Positions 44,786 through 53,470 are shown, counted from the stretch's first letter. The stretch: 64,000 nucleotides of DNA from Mesobacillus sp. S13 (GCF_020422885.1 NZ_CP084622.1:2189001-2253000), one strand, 5' to 3'. Notes: generated by a model not told the origin, from the letters alone. Numbers and translations are program-made.

Positions 44786-44971
44786 GATGTGAAATAGTTC
44801 CGTGAATGACAGACTGCTGTCCACCTTCGCATATAAACTGATTGATGGGAGCAGACTTATTGAATTAAAAATTAATTGTAAATGAATAATTGAAATTTAG
44901 ACTAACAAGGACAAGCACGCGAAAAGTATTCAGAAAGGATGATTCGTTTTCTCCTCACTTTTTTAACACCA

Positions 44972-45814
44972 TTAATCATTTAGCAGTTTAAGGTTGGATT
45001 TAATGATAATATCTTTAAAATCGATGCCCAGTTGAACTGCGGTTTGCGCTACTTCCGGCCGGATACCTGAAAGGATAGAAGTTACTCCTATTAAGTTCAA
45101 AGCATTTATTAGATGGAAAATTTGCTGAGCCACCATCGTATCGACAATCATCACCCCTGACAAATCGATATAAAGTATATCTATGTCTTTATTACTGCAT
45201 TGAGATAGTGTGTTTTCTAATATTACTCTCGCTCTTTCTGTATCAATAACTCCTATGAGCGGGAGTATTGCAGTCTTTCTTCCCACCGTAATAATGGGCG
45301 AACTCAGTTCTTTGATCGTTTCCTGCTGAGCCTGTAATTTTATCGATGAATATCGATGGTATTCTTCGGCAAACCAGGTAATGATATTTTTAAAAGTACG
45401 GATAATGGTCATTCTCCATTCATTTAAATCCTTGTCCGCAAATTCCTCCATATTTTCAGCTGAGAATTGGTCAAACAATTTTAAATATTGCTCTTGAGTG
45501 TTAAAAAACTCACGTAAAATATAATGGATTGGTGTATTTAAATGTTCCGAATCCTGCGCAATCTCATGAACCCACTTTTCCATGCTCTTAACAAAATCAG
45601 AGTGGTCAGTAATAAAGACATGGCAGAAATGAAGATGAAATGCATGATTCTGCTGTTTAACAGTAGTAATCACTTCCGGGTCTGTTGACGAGTAGACACC
45701 AGAAGGGTCTGTTTTATTTAAGGAGTCGTACCACTCTTCTGTTAAGGCCCATGTTTTTTCCTGAAAAAATTCATGCAGCTTTGTTCTGATCTTTGCATCT
45801 GAATACGATTTCAT
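44972..45814 (-). CDS. RsbR-type stressosome protein with STAS domain
   Basis: A 280-residue RsbR paralogue. The N-terminal half (1-150) is a helical globin-like sensor region with the RsbR pattern. After the linker IKLQAQQETIKELSSPIITV comes a STAS domain (from about 165) with LPLIGVIDTERARVILENTL, DILYIDLSGVMIVDTMVAQQ and LSGIRPEVAQTAVQLG. The usual phosphorylated Thr positions fall at DTERA and DTMVA. RsbR proteins build the stressosome that releases RsbT and so activates sigma-B. Here it forms a minus-strand set with the V4R-STAS and TetR genes. Confidence 0.88.
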   Translation of the reverse strand: MKSYSDAKIRTKLHEFFQEKTWALTEEWYDSLNKTDPSGVYSSTDPEVITTVKQQNHAFHLHFCHVFITDHSDFVKSMEKWVHEIAQDSEHLNTPIHYILREFFNTQEQYLKLFDQFSAENMEEFADKDLNEWRMTIIRTFKNIITWFAEEYHRYSSIKLQAQQETIKELSSPIITVGRKTAILPLIGVIDTERARVILENTLSQCSNKDIDILYIDLSGVMIVDTMVAQQIFHLINALNLIGVTSILSGIRPEVAQTAVQLGIDFKDIIIKSNLKLLND

Positions 45815-45898
45815 ATACCATTTCCCCTTAACTTATTCACCGGTCATATTTTTAAAGATATATATAGAAAAAGAAATTAATTGAGTTCAAGGAGTCTA

Positions 45899-46918
45899 TT
45901 AAATAATCGTTTTACCTGCCTGGCCTAGAGCATGGTATATTCCATGCTGCAATGTCTGGAAAACTTCATATTTTGAAAGACTAATCCCTGATGTCGTTAT
46001 TTTCATCGCCAGTCCTGCAGAAATACCGACTAATATAGATTTGATCCCAATTAAGGAAGCAGAAGTCCCGATTTTTTTTATCAAATCGATGGTTAGATCA
46101 TTTATGTCATTATCAATGCCAGTTAAATCTAGAATCAGATAATTAGCCTTATACTTTGGCAGATTATGTAAGGTATTGATAAATAAGTCTTCTGATCTGC
46201 CTTCATCATATTTTCCGATTAAAGGCACGACCACTATCCCATCCAAAACGGGAATGATAGGGGATGACAGTTTCTTAACGAGAATTTTCAATTCTTCTGT
46301 TTTTAGCTCTACCATCTCTTCTAAACGTTTAATCTCTTCAGACTCTTTCTTACGTGCCAGTTCATGAATATTAGCAGCAGCGGTGATGTTGGATGGAAAG
46401 TAGGAAACAATACTATATTCATGACCTTGCAACTGATCCTGTACAAGCTCATACCATATATGAGTGCCAAAAAGTCCGCTAAAAACCCCTGCAAAATGGG
46501 CTGCAAGGAAGGATGTTCCGCTTCTTTTTCCCTGAGCCAAATTAATTTTATATTCCCAGCTGTCCCTGATCTGTGCTGAGAAAGTGTAAGAGTCTATATC
46601 CAGTTTTACTATCTCAGACCTTCCCCAGCCAGCAGACGCATAGGTGTGGGTGATCATTCTGGCAGCGTCTTTCACATTTAAGTCTTTTATGTTGCTAAAA
46701 TATTCCCCGACTACTAATCCCTGTCGGTAACCGGTTGTTTCCAGAACAAGGTTAGCTGCTTCCTCTCCAGATACTTCCTCAATGGTGTCAAAAAATGACT
46801 TCATTGCTGAAGTAATCCAAAATAATACAGCATCTTGCTCCTCAAATAAGAACTTGCCATTCTCCATATTCCATTTAAAGTCAATGCCTTCTACATTTAT
46901 TTTTGCATCCAAATTCAA
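45899..46918 (-). CDS. V4R-like sensor plus STAS domain protein
   Basis: A 339-residue protein with two parts. Residues 1-190 resemble the XylR-N/V4R small-molecule sensor: ETTGYRQGLVVGEYF, YASAGWGRSEIV, SGTSFLAAHFAGVFSGLFG. A coiled linker (AARKKESEEIKRLEEMVELK-type) leads to a STAS domain with PVLDGIVVVPLIGKYDEGRS, YLILDLTGIDNDIND and LVGISAGLAMK. TTG 46918 is chosen because AAAGGA lies 9 bases upstream; TTG 46924 is too close to it. It starts 13 bases after the TetR stop, so they are co-transcribed. The inferred role is a stressosome-like input for an unknown signal. Confidence 0.78.
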   Translation of the reverse strand: MNLDAKINVEGIDFKWNMENGKFLFEEQDAVLFWITSAMKSFFDTIEEVSGEEAANLVLETTGYRQGLVVGEYFSNIKDLNVKDAARMITHTYASAGWGRSEIVKLDIDSYTFSAQIRDSWEYKINLAQGKRSGTSFLAAHFAGVFSGLFGTHIWYELVQDQLQGHEYSIVSYFPSNITAAANIHELARKKESEEIKRLEEMVELKTEELKILVKKLSSPIIPVLDGIVVVPLIGKYDEGRSEDLFINTLHNLPKYKANYLILDLTGIDNDINDLTIDLIKKIGTSASLIGIKSILVGISAGLAMKITTSGISLSKYEVFQTLQHGIYHALGQAGKTII

Positions 46919-46931
46919 TATCAATCATCCT

Positions 46932-47522
46932 TTATCTTCTAAATAAATCATCTTTGAAAGCAGACCATAAAATTTCTATTCGGTTCTCTAAATTTTGTTC
47001 CCGATCATAGAGGATAGAGATGACCAGGCCATCCATCAAAGTATAGTAAGCCATGGCTAACTCTATGCTGTTATGATCACTTTTCACCACTTCACCAGAT
47101 TGTATTGCTTCAGCAAACAACCGCTCGATCATCCCTAGTAAAGGGGACATTTGTACTTGGAATTTTTCTGCCAGTGACTCTTTTAAATGAACTGGAGGGA
47201 ATAACCTTAACCGTTTCCAAAATAGTGCATTTTGATATTTTTCTTTGTTCACTTTGATGGATTCCACCAAAAGAATATACAATTTCTCGTCAATCGATGA
47301 GTCTTTATCATTCTCAAGACAGTTCGTGCAAAACTCTAAGAATTCTTGATTTACACGATGAAGGACTTCAAAAAACAACTCATCTTTATTTGAGAAGTGA
47401 GAGTATATGGTTGACTTCCTAATCCCTACATCCTTTGCAATTTCAATTAGCGAAGTTCCTTCATATCCTTTTTCTGAAAAGTGTTCCAGACCTTTTTTAA
47501 GCAATTTATCTTTTGTGTTCAT
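46932..47522 (-). CDS. TetR/AcrR-family transcriptional regulator
   Basis: A 196-residue TetR-type repressor. Residues 5-52 form the HTH: KLLKKGLEHFSEKGYEGTSL, IEIAKDVGIRKSTIYSHFSN, KDELFFEVLHRV. A helical ligand domain follows. A perfect palindrome of TetR-operator type lies 15 bases upstream of its start, so it probably represses itself and the STAS genes behind it. It is divergent from the carotenoid operon (402-bp gap), which makes control of carotenoid genes possible but unproven. Confidence 0.88.
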   Translation of the reverse strand: MNTKDKLLKKGLEHFSEKGYEGTSLIEIAKDVGIRKSTIYSHFSNKDELFFEVLHRVNQEFLEFCTNCLENDKDSSIDEKLYILLVESIKVNKEKYQNALFWKRLRLFPPVHLKESLAEKFQVQMSPLLGMIERLFAEAIQSGEVVKSDHNSIELAMAYYTLMDGLVISILYDREQNLENRIEILWSAFKDDLFRR

Positions 47523-47536
47523 TTTACACTCACCTT

Positions 47537-47548
47537 CCGACTAGTCGG
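47537..47548. promoter_or_regulatory. Probable TetR operator (CCGACTAGTCGG palindrome)
   Basis: A perfect 12-bp palindrome CCGACTAGTCGG, 15 bases before the tetR start codon. It resembles the GACCGACTAGTCGG-like operators bound by many TetR-family proteins in Bacillus. Confidence 0.65.
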
Positions 47549-47836
47549 TCGCAAATTCATTATATTGGATTCGAAATAAAAACACCATTTTGAACTCTCT
47601 CAATAAATTTTAATTCTAATCTTGAGGCGATCCCAACTCTATGTCCCTTTTGTTTTTGTGACACAGATATGATCTCCCTAAGGTAGCTCTTGTATCGAAG
47701 GTTTTCAGTAGTTGTTACAGGTGAGACAGTTGTTGGAGAAAGTCCTAAGTTCAAATCAAAATTTGTAGAAATAGGCTGTTGTAAGAAGATGATGATTGCC
47801 GTAAAAAATATTTATTGAACTTTTAGAACAAAATAT

Positions 47837-47907
47837 TATACAAATATTATACAAATTCGTATACTGTATGTATAATGTTTGTATAACGTTTGTATAATGA
47901 GTTTATA
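47837..47907. promoter_or_regulatory. Array of 11-bp-spaced TATACA boxes, probable CarH/LitR-type operator of the carotenoid operon
   Basis: Plus-strand TATACA occurs at 47837 and 47848 (11 bases apart). Its reverse complement TGTATA occurs at 47869, 47880 and 47891, with weaker copies at 47858 (CGTATA) and 47902 (TTTATA), all spaced by exactly 11. TATAAT hexamers at 47871 and 47893 lie inside the array, so a protein bound there would block RNA polymerase. Known: CarA/CarH/LitR repressors of carotenoid genes bind several 11-bp direct repeats containing T-n-TACA. The array ends 17 bases before the start of the first desaturase gene. The rest of 47549-47836 shows no gene that I can support. Confidence 0.75.
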
Positions 47908-47924
47908 AAGCTGGTGGAGGATTG

Positions 47925-49472
47925 ATGAAAATGTCGAAGAAGAAAAAGGTCGCAGTTATTGGTGCAGGTCCCGGTGGGCTAGCTGTTTCTATGCTTCTTT
48001 CTGCACAGGGCTATGAGGTGAATGTGTATGAAAAGCAGCCCATCATTGGCGGCAGGACGTCAAAACTTACGCTAGGCGATTACACCTTTGATTTAGGTCC
48101 CACTTTCTTTATGATGCCTTCTATCCTTGAGGAGTTATTTCAGATGAGTGGACGTCGTTTACAGGATTATATGGAACTGCACGAACTGGATCCTTTATAT
48201 ACATTGAAATTTGGAGACTTGACCTTTTCTCCTTCTAGAAACAAGGAAAAGATGAAAGCAGAAATGGAAGAAAAGTTTCCAGGCAGCTTCTCTGGTTATG
48301 AGAAATTTATGAAGGTAGAAGGGGAGAAGTTTGACCGCGTCACCCCATTGCTTCAGCAGCCGTTTACAAAACTGACTGATTTTATGACAAGAAACATGGT
48401 TAAAGCGTTACCTAAGTTAAATGCGCTTGATACCGTGTATAACCGTTTATCTACATATTTTGAAGACGAACGGCTTAAATGGGCATTTTCCTTCCAAGCC
48501 AAATATTTGGGGATGTCCCCGTGGGAATGTCCTGGCACTTTTACGATTCTTTCCTATCTTGAGCATCGACACGGCCTTTTCCACCCAATTGGCGGAGTCA
48601 ATCAGCTGTGTAAGGCAATGGCTGCCGTGATCGAAGAAAATGGAGGGAAAATCTATACAGGAACCGGTGTACAAAAGGTGCTCGTCGAAAGAGGAAAAGC
48701 AGTAGGCGTTAGGTTAGAAAATGGAGAAACCGTGACCAGCGATGACGTTATCATAAATGCCGATTTTGGTCATGCCGTTACGACCCTTTTTGATCAATCA
48801 GATTTGAAGAAGTACCGAAAGGAAAATGTTGAAAAGAAGAAGCTGTCTTGTTCTACCTTCATGCTGTACTTAGGTGTGAACAAACCGCTCAATCTTCCAC
48901 ATCATATGATTATTTTTGCAGATGATTATAAGAAAAATGTGGAGGAAATGACGAAAACGATGAAATTATCGGAGAATCCATCCATTTATGTTCACAATCC
49001 ATCTAAAGCGGATCCAACCCTGGCTCCAAAAGGGAAATCCTCTCTCTACGTATTAATGCCAGTACCGAATTTAAATGCTGAAATTGACTGGAACGTTGAA
49101 AAAGGGAGGGTACGAGAGCAAATGCTATCCATCTTGGAGCAAGAGCCAGAGCTGCAAGACATTCGTTCTCATATTGAAGTTGAAAAAGTAATCTCTCCTC
49201 TTGAATGGCAAAACGAAGTGTATGTATACAAAGGAGCGACGTTCAATTTGGCCCACACTCTTGATCAAATGATGTATTTCCGGCCCCATAATCAATTTGA
49301 AGATGTAGGTCATTGTTTTTTAGTTGGTGGAGGAACCCACCCTGGCAGCGGACTGCCGACCATTTTTGAATCAGCGCGAATTAGCGCAAACCTTGTAAAC
49401 AAACAATATGGAAAAAATGAAGTCTACTTCACACAAGATAAGGGGTTAATCAAAGAGGAGATGCCATTATGA
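47925..49472 (+). CDS. CrtN/CrtI-type carotenoid desaturase, first gene of the carotenoid operon
   Basis: A 515-residue flavoprotein: FAD fold VAVIGAGPGGLAVSMLL, IIGGRTSKL, YTFDLGPTFFMMP, and the closing motif GGGTHPGSGLPTIFESARIS, which is typical of bacterial phytoene/diapophytoene desaturases. The predicted reaction is stepwise dehydrogenation of a C30 carotene at the membrane. GGAGG (47916-47920) lies 4 bases before ATG 47925 and 10 before ATG 47931, so either may be used. The next gene overlaps by 4 bases. It differs from the CrtN at 57564 and may act on different double bonds or be a paralogue with oxidase activity. Confidence 0.85.
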   Translation: MKMSKKKKVAVIGAGPGGLAVSMLLSAQGYEVNVYEKQPIIGGRTSKLTLGDYTFDLGPTFFMMPSILEELFQMSGRRLQDYMELHELDPLYTLKFGDLTFSPSRNKEKMKAEMEEKFPGSFSGYEKFMKVEGEKFDRVTPLLQQPFTKLTDFMTRNMVKALPKLNALDTVYNRLSTYFEDERLKWAFSFQAKYLGMSPWECPGTFTILSYLEHRHGLFHPIGGVNQLCKAMAAVIEENGGKIYTGTGVQKVLVERGKAVGVRLENGETVTSDDVIINADFGHAVTTLFDQSDLKKYRKENVEKKKLSCSTFMLYLGVNKPLNLPHHMIIFADDYKKNVEEMTKTMKLSENPSIYVHNPSKADPTLAPKGKSSLYVLMPVPNLNAEIDWNVEKGRVREQMLSILEQEPELQDIRSHIEVEKVISPLEWQNEVYVYKGATFNLAHTLDQMMYFRPHNQFEDVGHCFLVGGGTHPGSGLPTIFESARISANLVNKQYGKNEVYFTQDKGLIKEEMPL

Positions 49473-50914
49473 AAATAGGGATTGTAGGAGCAGGAGTGGG
49501 TGGACTTGTAACGGCACTATTACTGGCTAAACAAGGGAACTCTGTCACCATTTTTGAAAAGGAAGCTTTCATAGGAGGGAGACTAACGTCTCAAGGTAAT
49601 GAGCGGTATCGAATTGATCAAGGACCAACCATTGTTCTTTTGCCAAATTTATTGAAGGAAATCCTTCAGGAGGCTGGGATACCAGAAGAAGAATTGGAGC
49701 TCATTCCGTGTGATCCACTTTACGATATTCATTTTAATGATGGAAGTACTTATACGAAGTATAGGGATCTGCCTACCCAGCTATCCGAAATAGAGCGATT
49801 GTTCCCAGGGGAGTCCGATCAATTTCTTCGTTATCTCTCTGACATGTCTCGTGTCTATCGTCTAGGAATGAAAGCCTTTCTAAGCAAGACTTTTAAAAGA
49901 AAACGAGATTTTCTTACCTTTGAGAATATGAAACTATTAGTTGATTCAAAAGCATACAAAGATTTGAAAAGCTTTAATGCTTCCTACTTCTCACATTCAA
50001 AGCTTCAAGAAGCATATTCCTTACAATCTCTATACATTGGCGGTTCACCGTTAGAGGTGCCCGGACTGTATGGGTTGGTCGCCTATAGTGAGCATGCTTT
50101 TGGTATTTGGTATTTAAAGGGCGGTTATTACAGTCTAATACCTGTGTTAGAGAAAGCCTGCAGACGAATGGGAATCGAGATTCATGTCGAAGCAAAGGTC
50201 GATCGGCTTCAGATTGAACAGAATGTGTGCAAAGGGTTAGTTGCGAACAATGAAAATTACACTTTTGACGCAGTCGTTTTCAATGGTGATTTCCCCAATT
50301 TGCATCCTATGATTCATACCCGTGAACGGAAGCGAAGCTACAAACCTTCATCAGGTTGTGTCCTGGTTTATCTAGGAGTGGAGAAAAGGTTTTCAGAGAT
50401 GAAAACTCATCAATTTTACTTGCCAGAACACTTTGAAAAGAATATGAACCAAGTATTTAAGACAAAACAGCTGCCTGATGATCCTTCCTTTTATATCTTT
50501 AATCCTGTCGCCTTAGATGATCAGGCAGCACCTCCTGGAGAAAGTGTCCTTTACATGCTCATTCCGGTACCTTCTGGCGATGACATTGATTGGGAAACGG
50601 AAGCACCTGTTCTTGTCGAAAAGGTATTGCAAAAGGCTGAAAAGAGACATTTTAGCGGGTTGCGAGAATCCATCAGGTGGATGGAAATCCGTACGCCAAA
50701 AGATGCGATAAAAGATGGTCTATTTCAAGGCGGAAGCTTTGGGATTGCGCCGACTCTATTCCAGTCAGGAGGATTCAGACCCCAACTATCTCCATACAAC
50801 ATTGAACGTCTGTATAGTGTAGGTGCCTCTGTTCACCCAGGAGGCGGGGTTCCAATTGTGCTGCAAGGAGCACGCATTTTAAGCGAGTTAATAAAAGAGG
50901 AGCTGGGAGCATGA
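49469..50914 (+). CDS. CrtN-family carotenoid desaturase/oxidase paralogue
   Basis: A 481-residue flavoprotein: MKIGIVGAGVGGLVTALLLA, FIGGRLTS, RIDQGPTIVLLP, SLQSLYIGGSPLEVPGLYGL and the closing GASVHPGGGVPIVLQGARI. It has the full CrtN layout, but the closing motif is intermediate between desaturase (HPGAG) and oxygenase (NPGGG) types. It overlaps the upstream gene by 4 bases (ATGA) and crtM by 4 bases, so three proteins are made in a coupled row. The exact step (desaturation or terminal methyl oxidation) cannot be told from sequence alone. Confidence 0.82.
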   Translation: MKIGIVGAGVGGLVTALLLAKQGNSVTIFEKEAFIGGRLTSQGNERYRIDQGPTIVLLPNLLKEILQEAGIPEEELELIPCDPLYDIHFNDGSTYTKYRDLPTQLSEIERLFPGESDQFLRYLSDMSRVYRLGMKAFLSKTFKRKRDFLTFENMKLLVDSKAYKDLKSFNASYFSHSKLQEAYSLQSLYIGGSPLEVPGLYGLVAYSEHAFGIWYLKGGYYSLIPVLEKACRRMGIEIHVEAKVDRLQIEQNVCKGLVANNENYTFDAVVFNGDFPNLHPMIHTRERKRSYKPSSGCVLVYLGVEKRFSEMKTHQFYLPEHFEKNMNQVFKTKQLPDDPSFYIFNPVALDDQAAPPGESVLYMLIPVPSGDDIDWETEAPVLVEKVLQKAEKRHFSGLRESIRWMEIRTPKDAIKDGLFQGGSFGIAPTLFQSGGFRPQLSPYNIERLYSVGASVHPGGGVPIVLQGARILSELIKEELGA

Positions 50915-51777
50915 TTGATTCTAACCTGATTCTAGAGTGTGAAAAAATGATGAAGAAAGGCTCTGCAAGCTTTTATGAGGCATTCCGTTTTCTTCCTTCC
51001 CCGAGGAAAGAAGCAGTGTTTGTCATTTACGCATTTTGCAGATTAATAGATGATTCAGTTGACGAGCCTGAAAATTCACCTTTTACACTCGAAGAACTAG
51101 AAGATCATTTCAACCATATTGAAGAAGCAGAGGGACACTTTATTTGGCCTTCATTAAGGTGGCTGTTTGACAACTTTCCGATAGATAAAGAGCCATTTTT
51201 AAAGCAAATATCAGGTCAACGAATGGATTTATCATTAACACACTATCAATCAATGAAGCAACTAGAAGTTTATTGTGAAAAAGTAGCCGGATCTGTTGGA
51301 GAAATGCTTCTGCCCGTTCTTCATGATTCGCCTACCCCGGATGTACAGAAGGCAGGAATTCAGCTCGGGAAAGCCATGCAGATTGTCAACATCATTAGGG
51401 ATGTAGGAGAGGATTTAAACAGAGGCCGACGGTATATTCCAGATGAATGGATGGCTTCCTATCAATATACTCATACTGAATTTGAAGAGATGAACGTCAA
51501 TTTTAAGTTCAAGAAAATGATCAATGGACTGATGGACCTTGCGTGGGATTGGTTTGAAGAAGGATTGGCAGATATTGAATCCTACCCAACTGAAAGTGCG
51601 TTTTCAGTTAAACTGGCATCCAACTATTATGCTGCCATTATGGAAGCTGTCAAAAGTAATGAATATCAAGTTTATACAAAACGAGCCGTTGTGAGTGATA
51701 AGAAGAAAAAAGCAATCTACTTAACAACGTTACAAAGTGCTTTAGAGGATGTTGACCACCAATCGATTGAAGCTTAA
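50911..51777 (+). CDS. crtM: Dehydrosqualene (4,4'-diapophytoene) synthase
   Basis: A 288-residue squalene/phytoene synthase. The two Asp-rich magnesium-diphosphate motifs are RLIDDSVDEP (near residue 48) and NIIRDVGEDLNRGRRYIP (near 160); GSASFYEAFRFLP is the usual N-terminal substrate loop. It joins two farnesyl diphosphates head-to-head into dehydrosqualene. C30 rather than C40 specificity is inferred from the CrtN/CrtP-type partners and the family context. It overlaps the upstream desaturase by 4 bases; a dispersed repeat follows. Confidence 0.9.
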   Translation: MIDSNLILECEKMMKKGSASFYEAFRFLPSPRKEAVFVIYAFCRLIDDSVDEPENSPFTLEELEDHFNHIEEAEGHFIWPSLRWLFDNFPIDKEPFLKQISGQRMDLSLTHYQSMKQLEVYCEKVAGSVGEMLLPVLHDSPTPDVQKAGIQLGKAMQIVNIIRDVGEDLNRGRRYIPDEWMASYQYTHTEFEEMNVNFKFKKMINGLMDLAWDWFEEGLADIESYPTESAFSVKLASNYYAAIMEAVKSNEYQVYTKRAVVSDKKKKAIYLTTLQSALEDVDHQSIEA

Positions 51778-51785
51778 TTTTTAAT

Positions 51786-52035
51786 GGCTCTGTTAATGCT
51801 AAATGTTGATTTTTACATCCTGTTGATTGTAGTGGAAGGCGCGTAGACTCCTCCGAAAATGCTAACGCATTTCCATCGTGCGTGGGCAGGTTCGAGGAAG
51901 CACAATCAATGTCCTGCGGGATGTGAAAGTCATGGGGAGACCCCGCAGGCGTACAAAGCGCCGAGGAGGCTCCCCGACTTCCCGCGGAAAGCGAAGCGCC
52001 TGGAACGAAAATCAACAGCCGTGTTTAACAGAGCC
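51786..52035. repeat. Dispersed palindromic Bacillus intergenic repeat (MITE-like, about 250 bp)
   Basis: The element is bounded by an 11-bp inverted repeat (GGCTCTGTTAA at 51786-51796, complement at 52025-52035) and an inner perfect pair CTGTTGATT (51820-51828)/AATCAACAG (52010-52018). Between them is G+C-rich sequence with GGAGACCCCGCAGGCG and GCGGAAAGCGAAGCGCCTGG, a family I recognise from intergenic regions of many Bacillus relatives. It lies between crtM and fni. Short reading frames inside it are artefacts of its composition. It probably folds into a large cruciform or RNA hairpin and may attenuate read-through. Confidence 0.8.
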
Positions 52036-52055
52036 TTTTTTAAAGGAGGGAGATT

Positions 52056-53102
52056 ATGAATCAATTTAAGGATGTGAACAAGAGAAAGGCAGATCATATC
52101 CAAATATGTCTTAATGACGATGTGAAAGGTAGAGGAGTGACAACAGGCTTCGAGGAATTTTCATTTATCCATCAGGCACTTCCTGAGGTGGATTTTACAG
52201 AAATTAACGTGGAGACCTTTTTTCTTAAAAAGAAAGTGGCTACTCCCTTTCTCATTAGCTCGATGACCGGAGGAACCGAAAAGGCGATGACCATTAACCG
52301 AAACCTCGCCATCGCTGCAGAAGAAAAAGGGTGGTCATTTGGCGTAGGATCTGGAAGAGCTGCAGTCGAAGACCCTGAAAGAGCCTATACCTTTCGAGTT
52401 CGAAAGTACGCACCAAGCATTCCGATTATTGCGAATGTGGGGGCTGTACAACTAAATTACGGCTTCGGTGTTGATGAATGTAAAAAAATTGTCGATTTAG
52501 TGGAAGCTGATGCCTTAGTTCTACATTTAAACAGTCTGCAGGAATTAATTCAGCCTGAAGGAAATACAAACTTCCGAGGGTTATTTCAAAAAATTGAAGA
52601 TCTATGTAAGTCATTCTCTCTTCCAATCGGTGTGAAAGAAGTAGGATGGGGAATAAATAGTCAATTGGCGAAAGCGTTAGTTGATGTGGGTATTTCATTT
52701 ATAGATGTGGCTGGTGCAGGAGGAACGAACTGGAGTCAGGTCGAAAAACTTCGCTCCACTGATCCGTTGAAAGTAGCAGTAGCTGATGCGATTAGTGGCT
52801 TAGGCATTCCAACAGCAGAGTGTATTCTTGATATAAAACAAAATGGAGGAACCGGAACGCTCATTGCTAGTGGCGGACTCAACAATGGAGTAGAAGCAGC
52901 AAAGGCTATTGCGCTAGGTGCCGATCTTGCTGGCTTTGGCCGATCCATTCTTGCAGAAGCGGTAACATCGGAAAAGGCGTTAATGGATCGTTTTACTCAA
53001 ACAGAGTACGAATTAAAGGCTGCGATGTTTAGCATTGGAGCTGCTAGCTTAAACGAGTTGAAGAACACTTCATCCATAAAGCGGGTGGGATCCTCGTATT
53101 AA
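52056..53102 (+). CDS. fni: Type 2 isopentenyl-diphosphate delta-isomerase (FMN-dependent)
   Basis: A 348-residue IDI-2: KADHIQICLNDDV at the N-terminus, PFLISSMTGGTEKAMTINRN (FMN region), GVGSGRAAVEDPERAYTF, HLNSLQELIQPEGNTNFRG (substrate Gln/Glu/Asn region), VGWGINSQLAKALVDVGISF, VAGAGGTNWSQVE and the phosphate loop SGGLNNGVEAAKAIALGADLAGFGR. It converts IPP to DMAPP with reduced FMN, supplying precursors for farnesyl diphosphate. GGAGGG precedes the ATG. Its place between crtM and the other crt genes shows that precursor supply is built into the pigment cluster. Confidence 0.95.
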   Translation: MNQFKDVNKRKADHIQICLNDDVKGRGVTTGFEEFSFIHQALPEVDFTEINVETFFLKKKVATPFLISSMTGGTEKAMTINRNLAIAAEEKGWSFGVGSGRAAVEDPERAYTFRVRKYAPSIPIIANVGAVQLNYGFGVDECKKIVDLVEADALVLHLNSLQELIQPEGNTNFRGLFQKIEDLCKSFSLPIGVKEVGWGINSQLAKALVDVGISFIDVAGAGGTNWSQVEKLRSTDPLKVAVADAISGLGIPTAECILDIKQNGGTGTLIASGGLNNGVEAAKAIALGADLAGFGRSILAEAVTSEKALMDRFTQTEYELKAAMFSIGAASLNELKNTSSIKRVGSSY

Positions 53103-53224
53103 AATAACTCTTTCGAGAAGTTTGAGGGTGTATAGAGGGGAAGATAGATGTCCGGTGCAACGAAAGGGATGGTTTATACAAATAGAAAAACCTTTCCCAT
53201 GCTCTATAGAAAGGTATGTTAACC

Positions 53225-53470
53225 ATGATAGAAAAACCTTTATATTTCATTCAGCAAGTTTCTGAAATAACAGGTTTGTCCAAACTTGTCATTCGGAAAT
53301 GGGAGGAACGTTATCAAATCGTCATTCCTAAAAGGCTGGACAATGGATACAGAGTCTATACAGAAGCTGATGTAAACAAGATTCTTTCAGTAAAAAATTT
53401 AACACACCAAGGGTACTCGGTGAAGCAGGCTGCATTTTTCCTTCAGAAGAATGATCGTAATCCAAGCTAA
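53225..53470 (+). CDS. Stand-alone MerR-type DNA-binding domain, CarH/LitR-like, without B12 domain
   Basis: An 81-residue protein that is only a MerR winged helix: YFIQQVSEITGLSKLVIRKW, EERYQIVIPKRLDNGYRVYT, EADVNKILSVKNLTHQGYSV. The W-E-x-RY-x(3)-P-x-R pattern is the CarA/CarH/LitR type, not the ordinary CueR type. Full CarH/LitR proteins are about 280-300 residues and carry a C-terminal adenosylcobalamin domain that senses light; here a stop comes right after the HTH and no B12 domain is encoded downstream. ATG 53225 is preferred to 53216, since GAAAGG then lies about 11 bases upstream. It is inferred to bind the TATACA array before the first desaturase gene. Confidence 0.8.
   Translation: MIEKPLYFIQQVSEITGLSKLVIRKWEERYQIVIPKRLDNGYRVYTEADVNKILSVKNLTHQGYSVKQAAFFLQKNDRNPS

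Noticed and set aside
47560..47754. 64-codon minus-strand frame between tetR and the carotenoid operon
   Set aside because: TTG start, no ribosome site, no recognisable domain, and it lies in regulatory DNA.
51859..52069. Two short plus-strand frames rich in Arg/Gly/Ser between crtM and fni
   Set aside because: They lie wholly within the dispersed palindromic repeat and reflect its composition.
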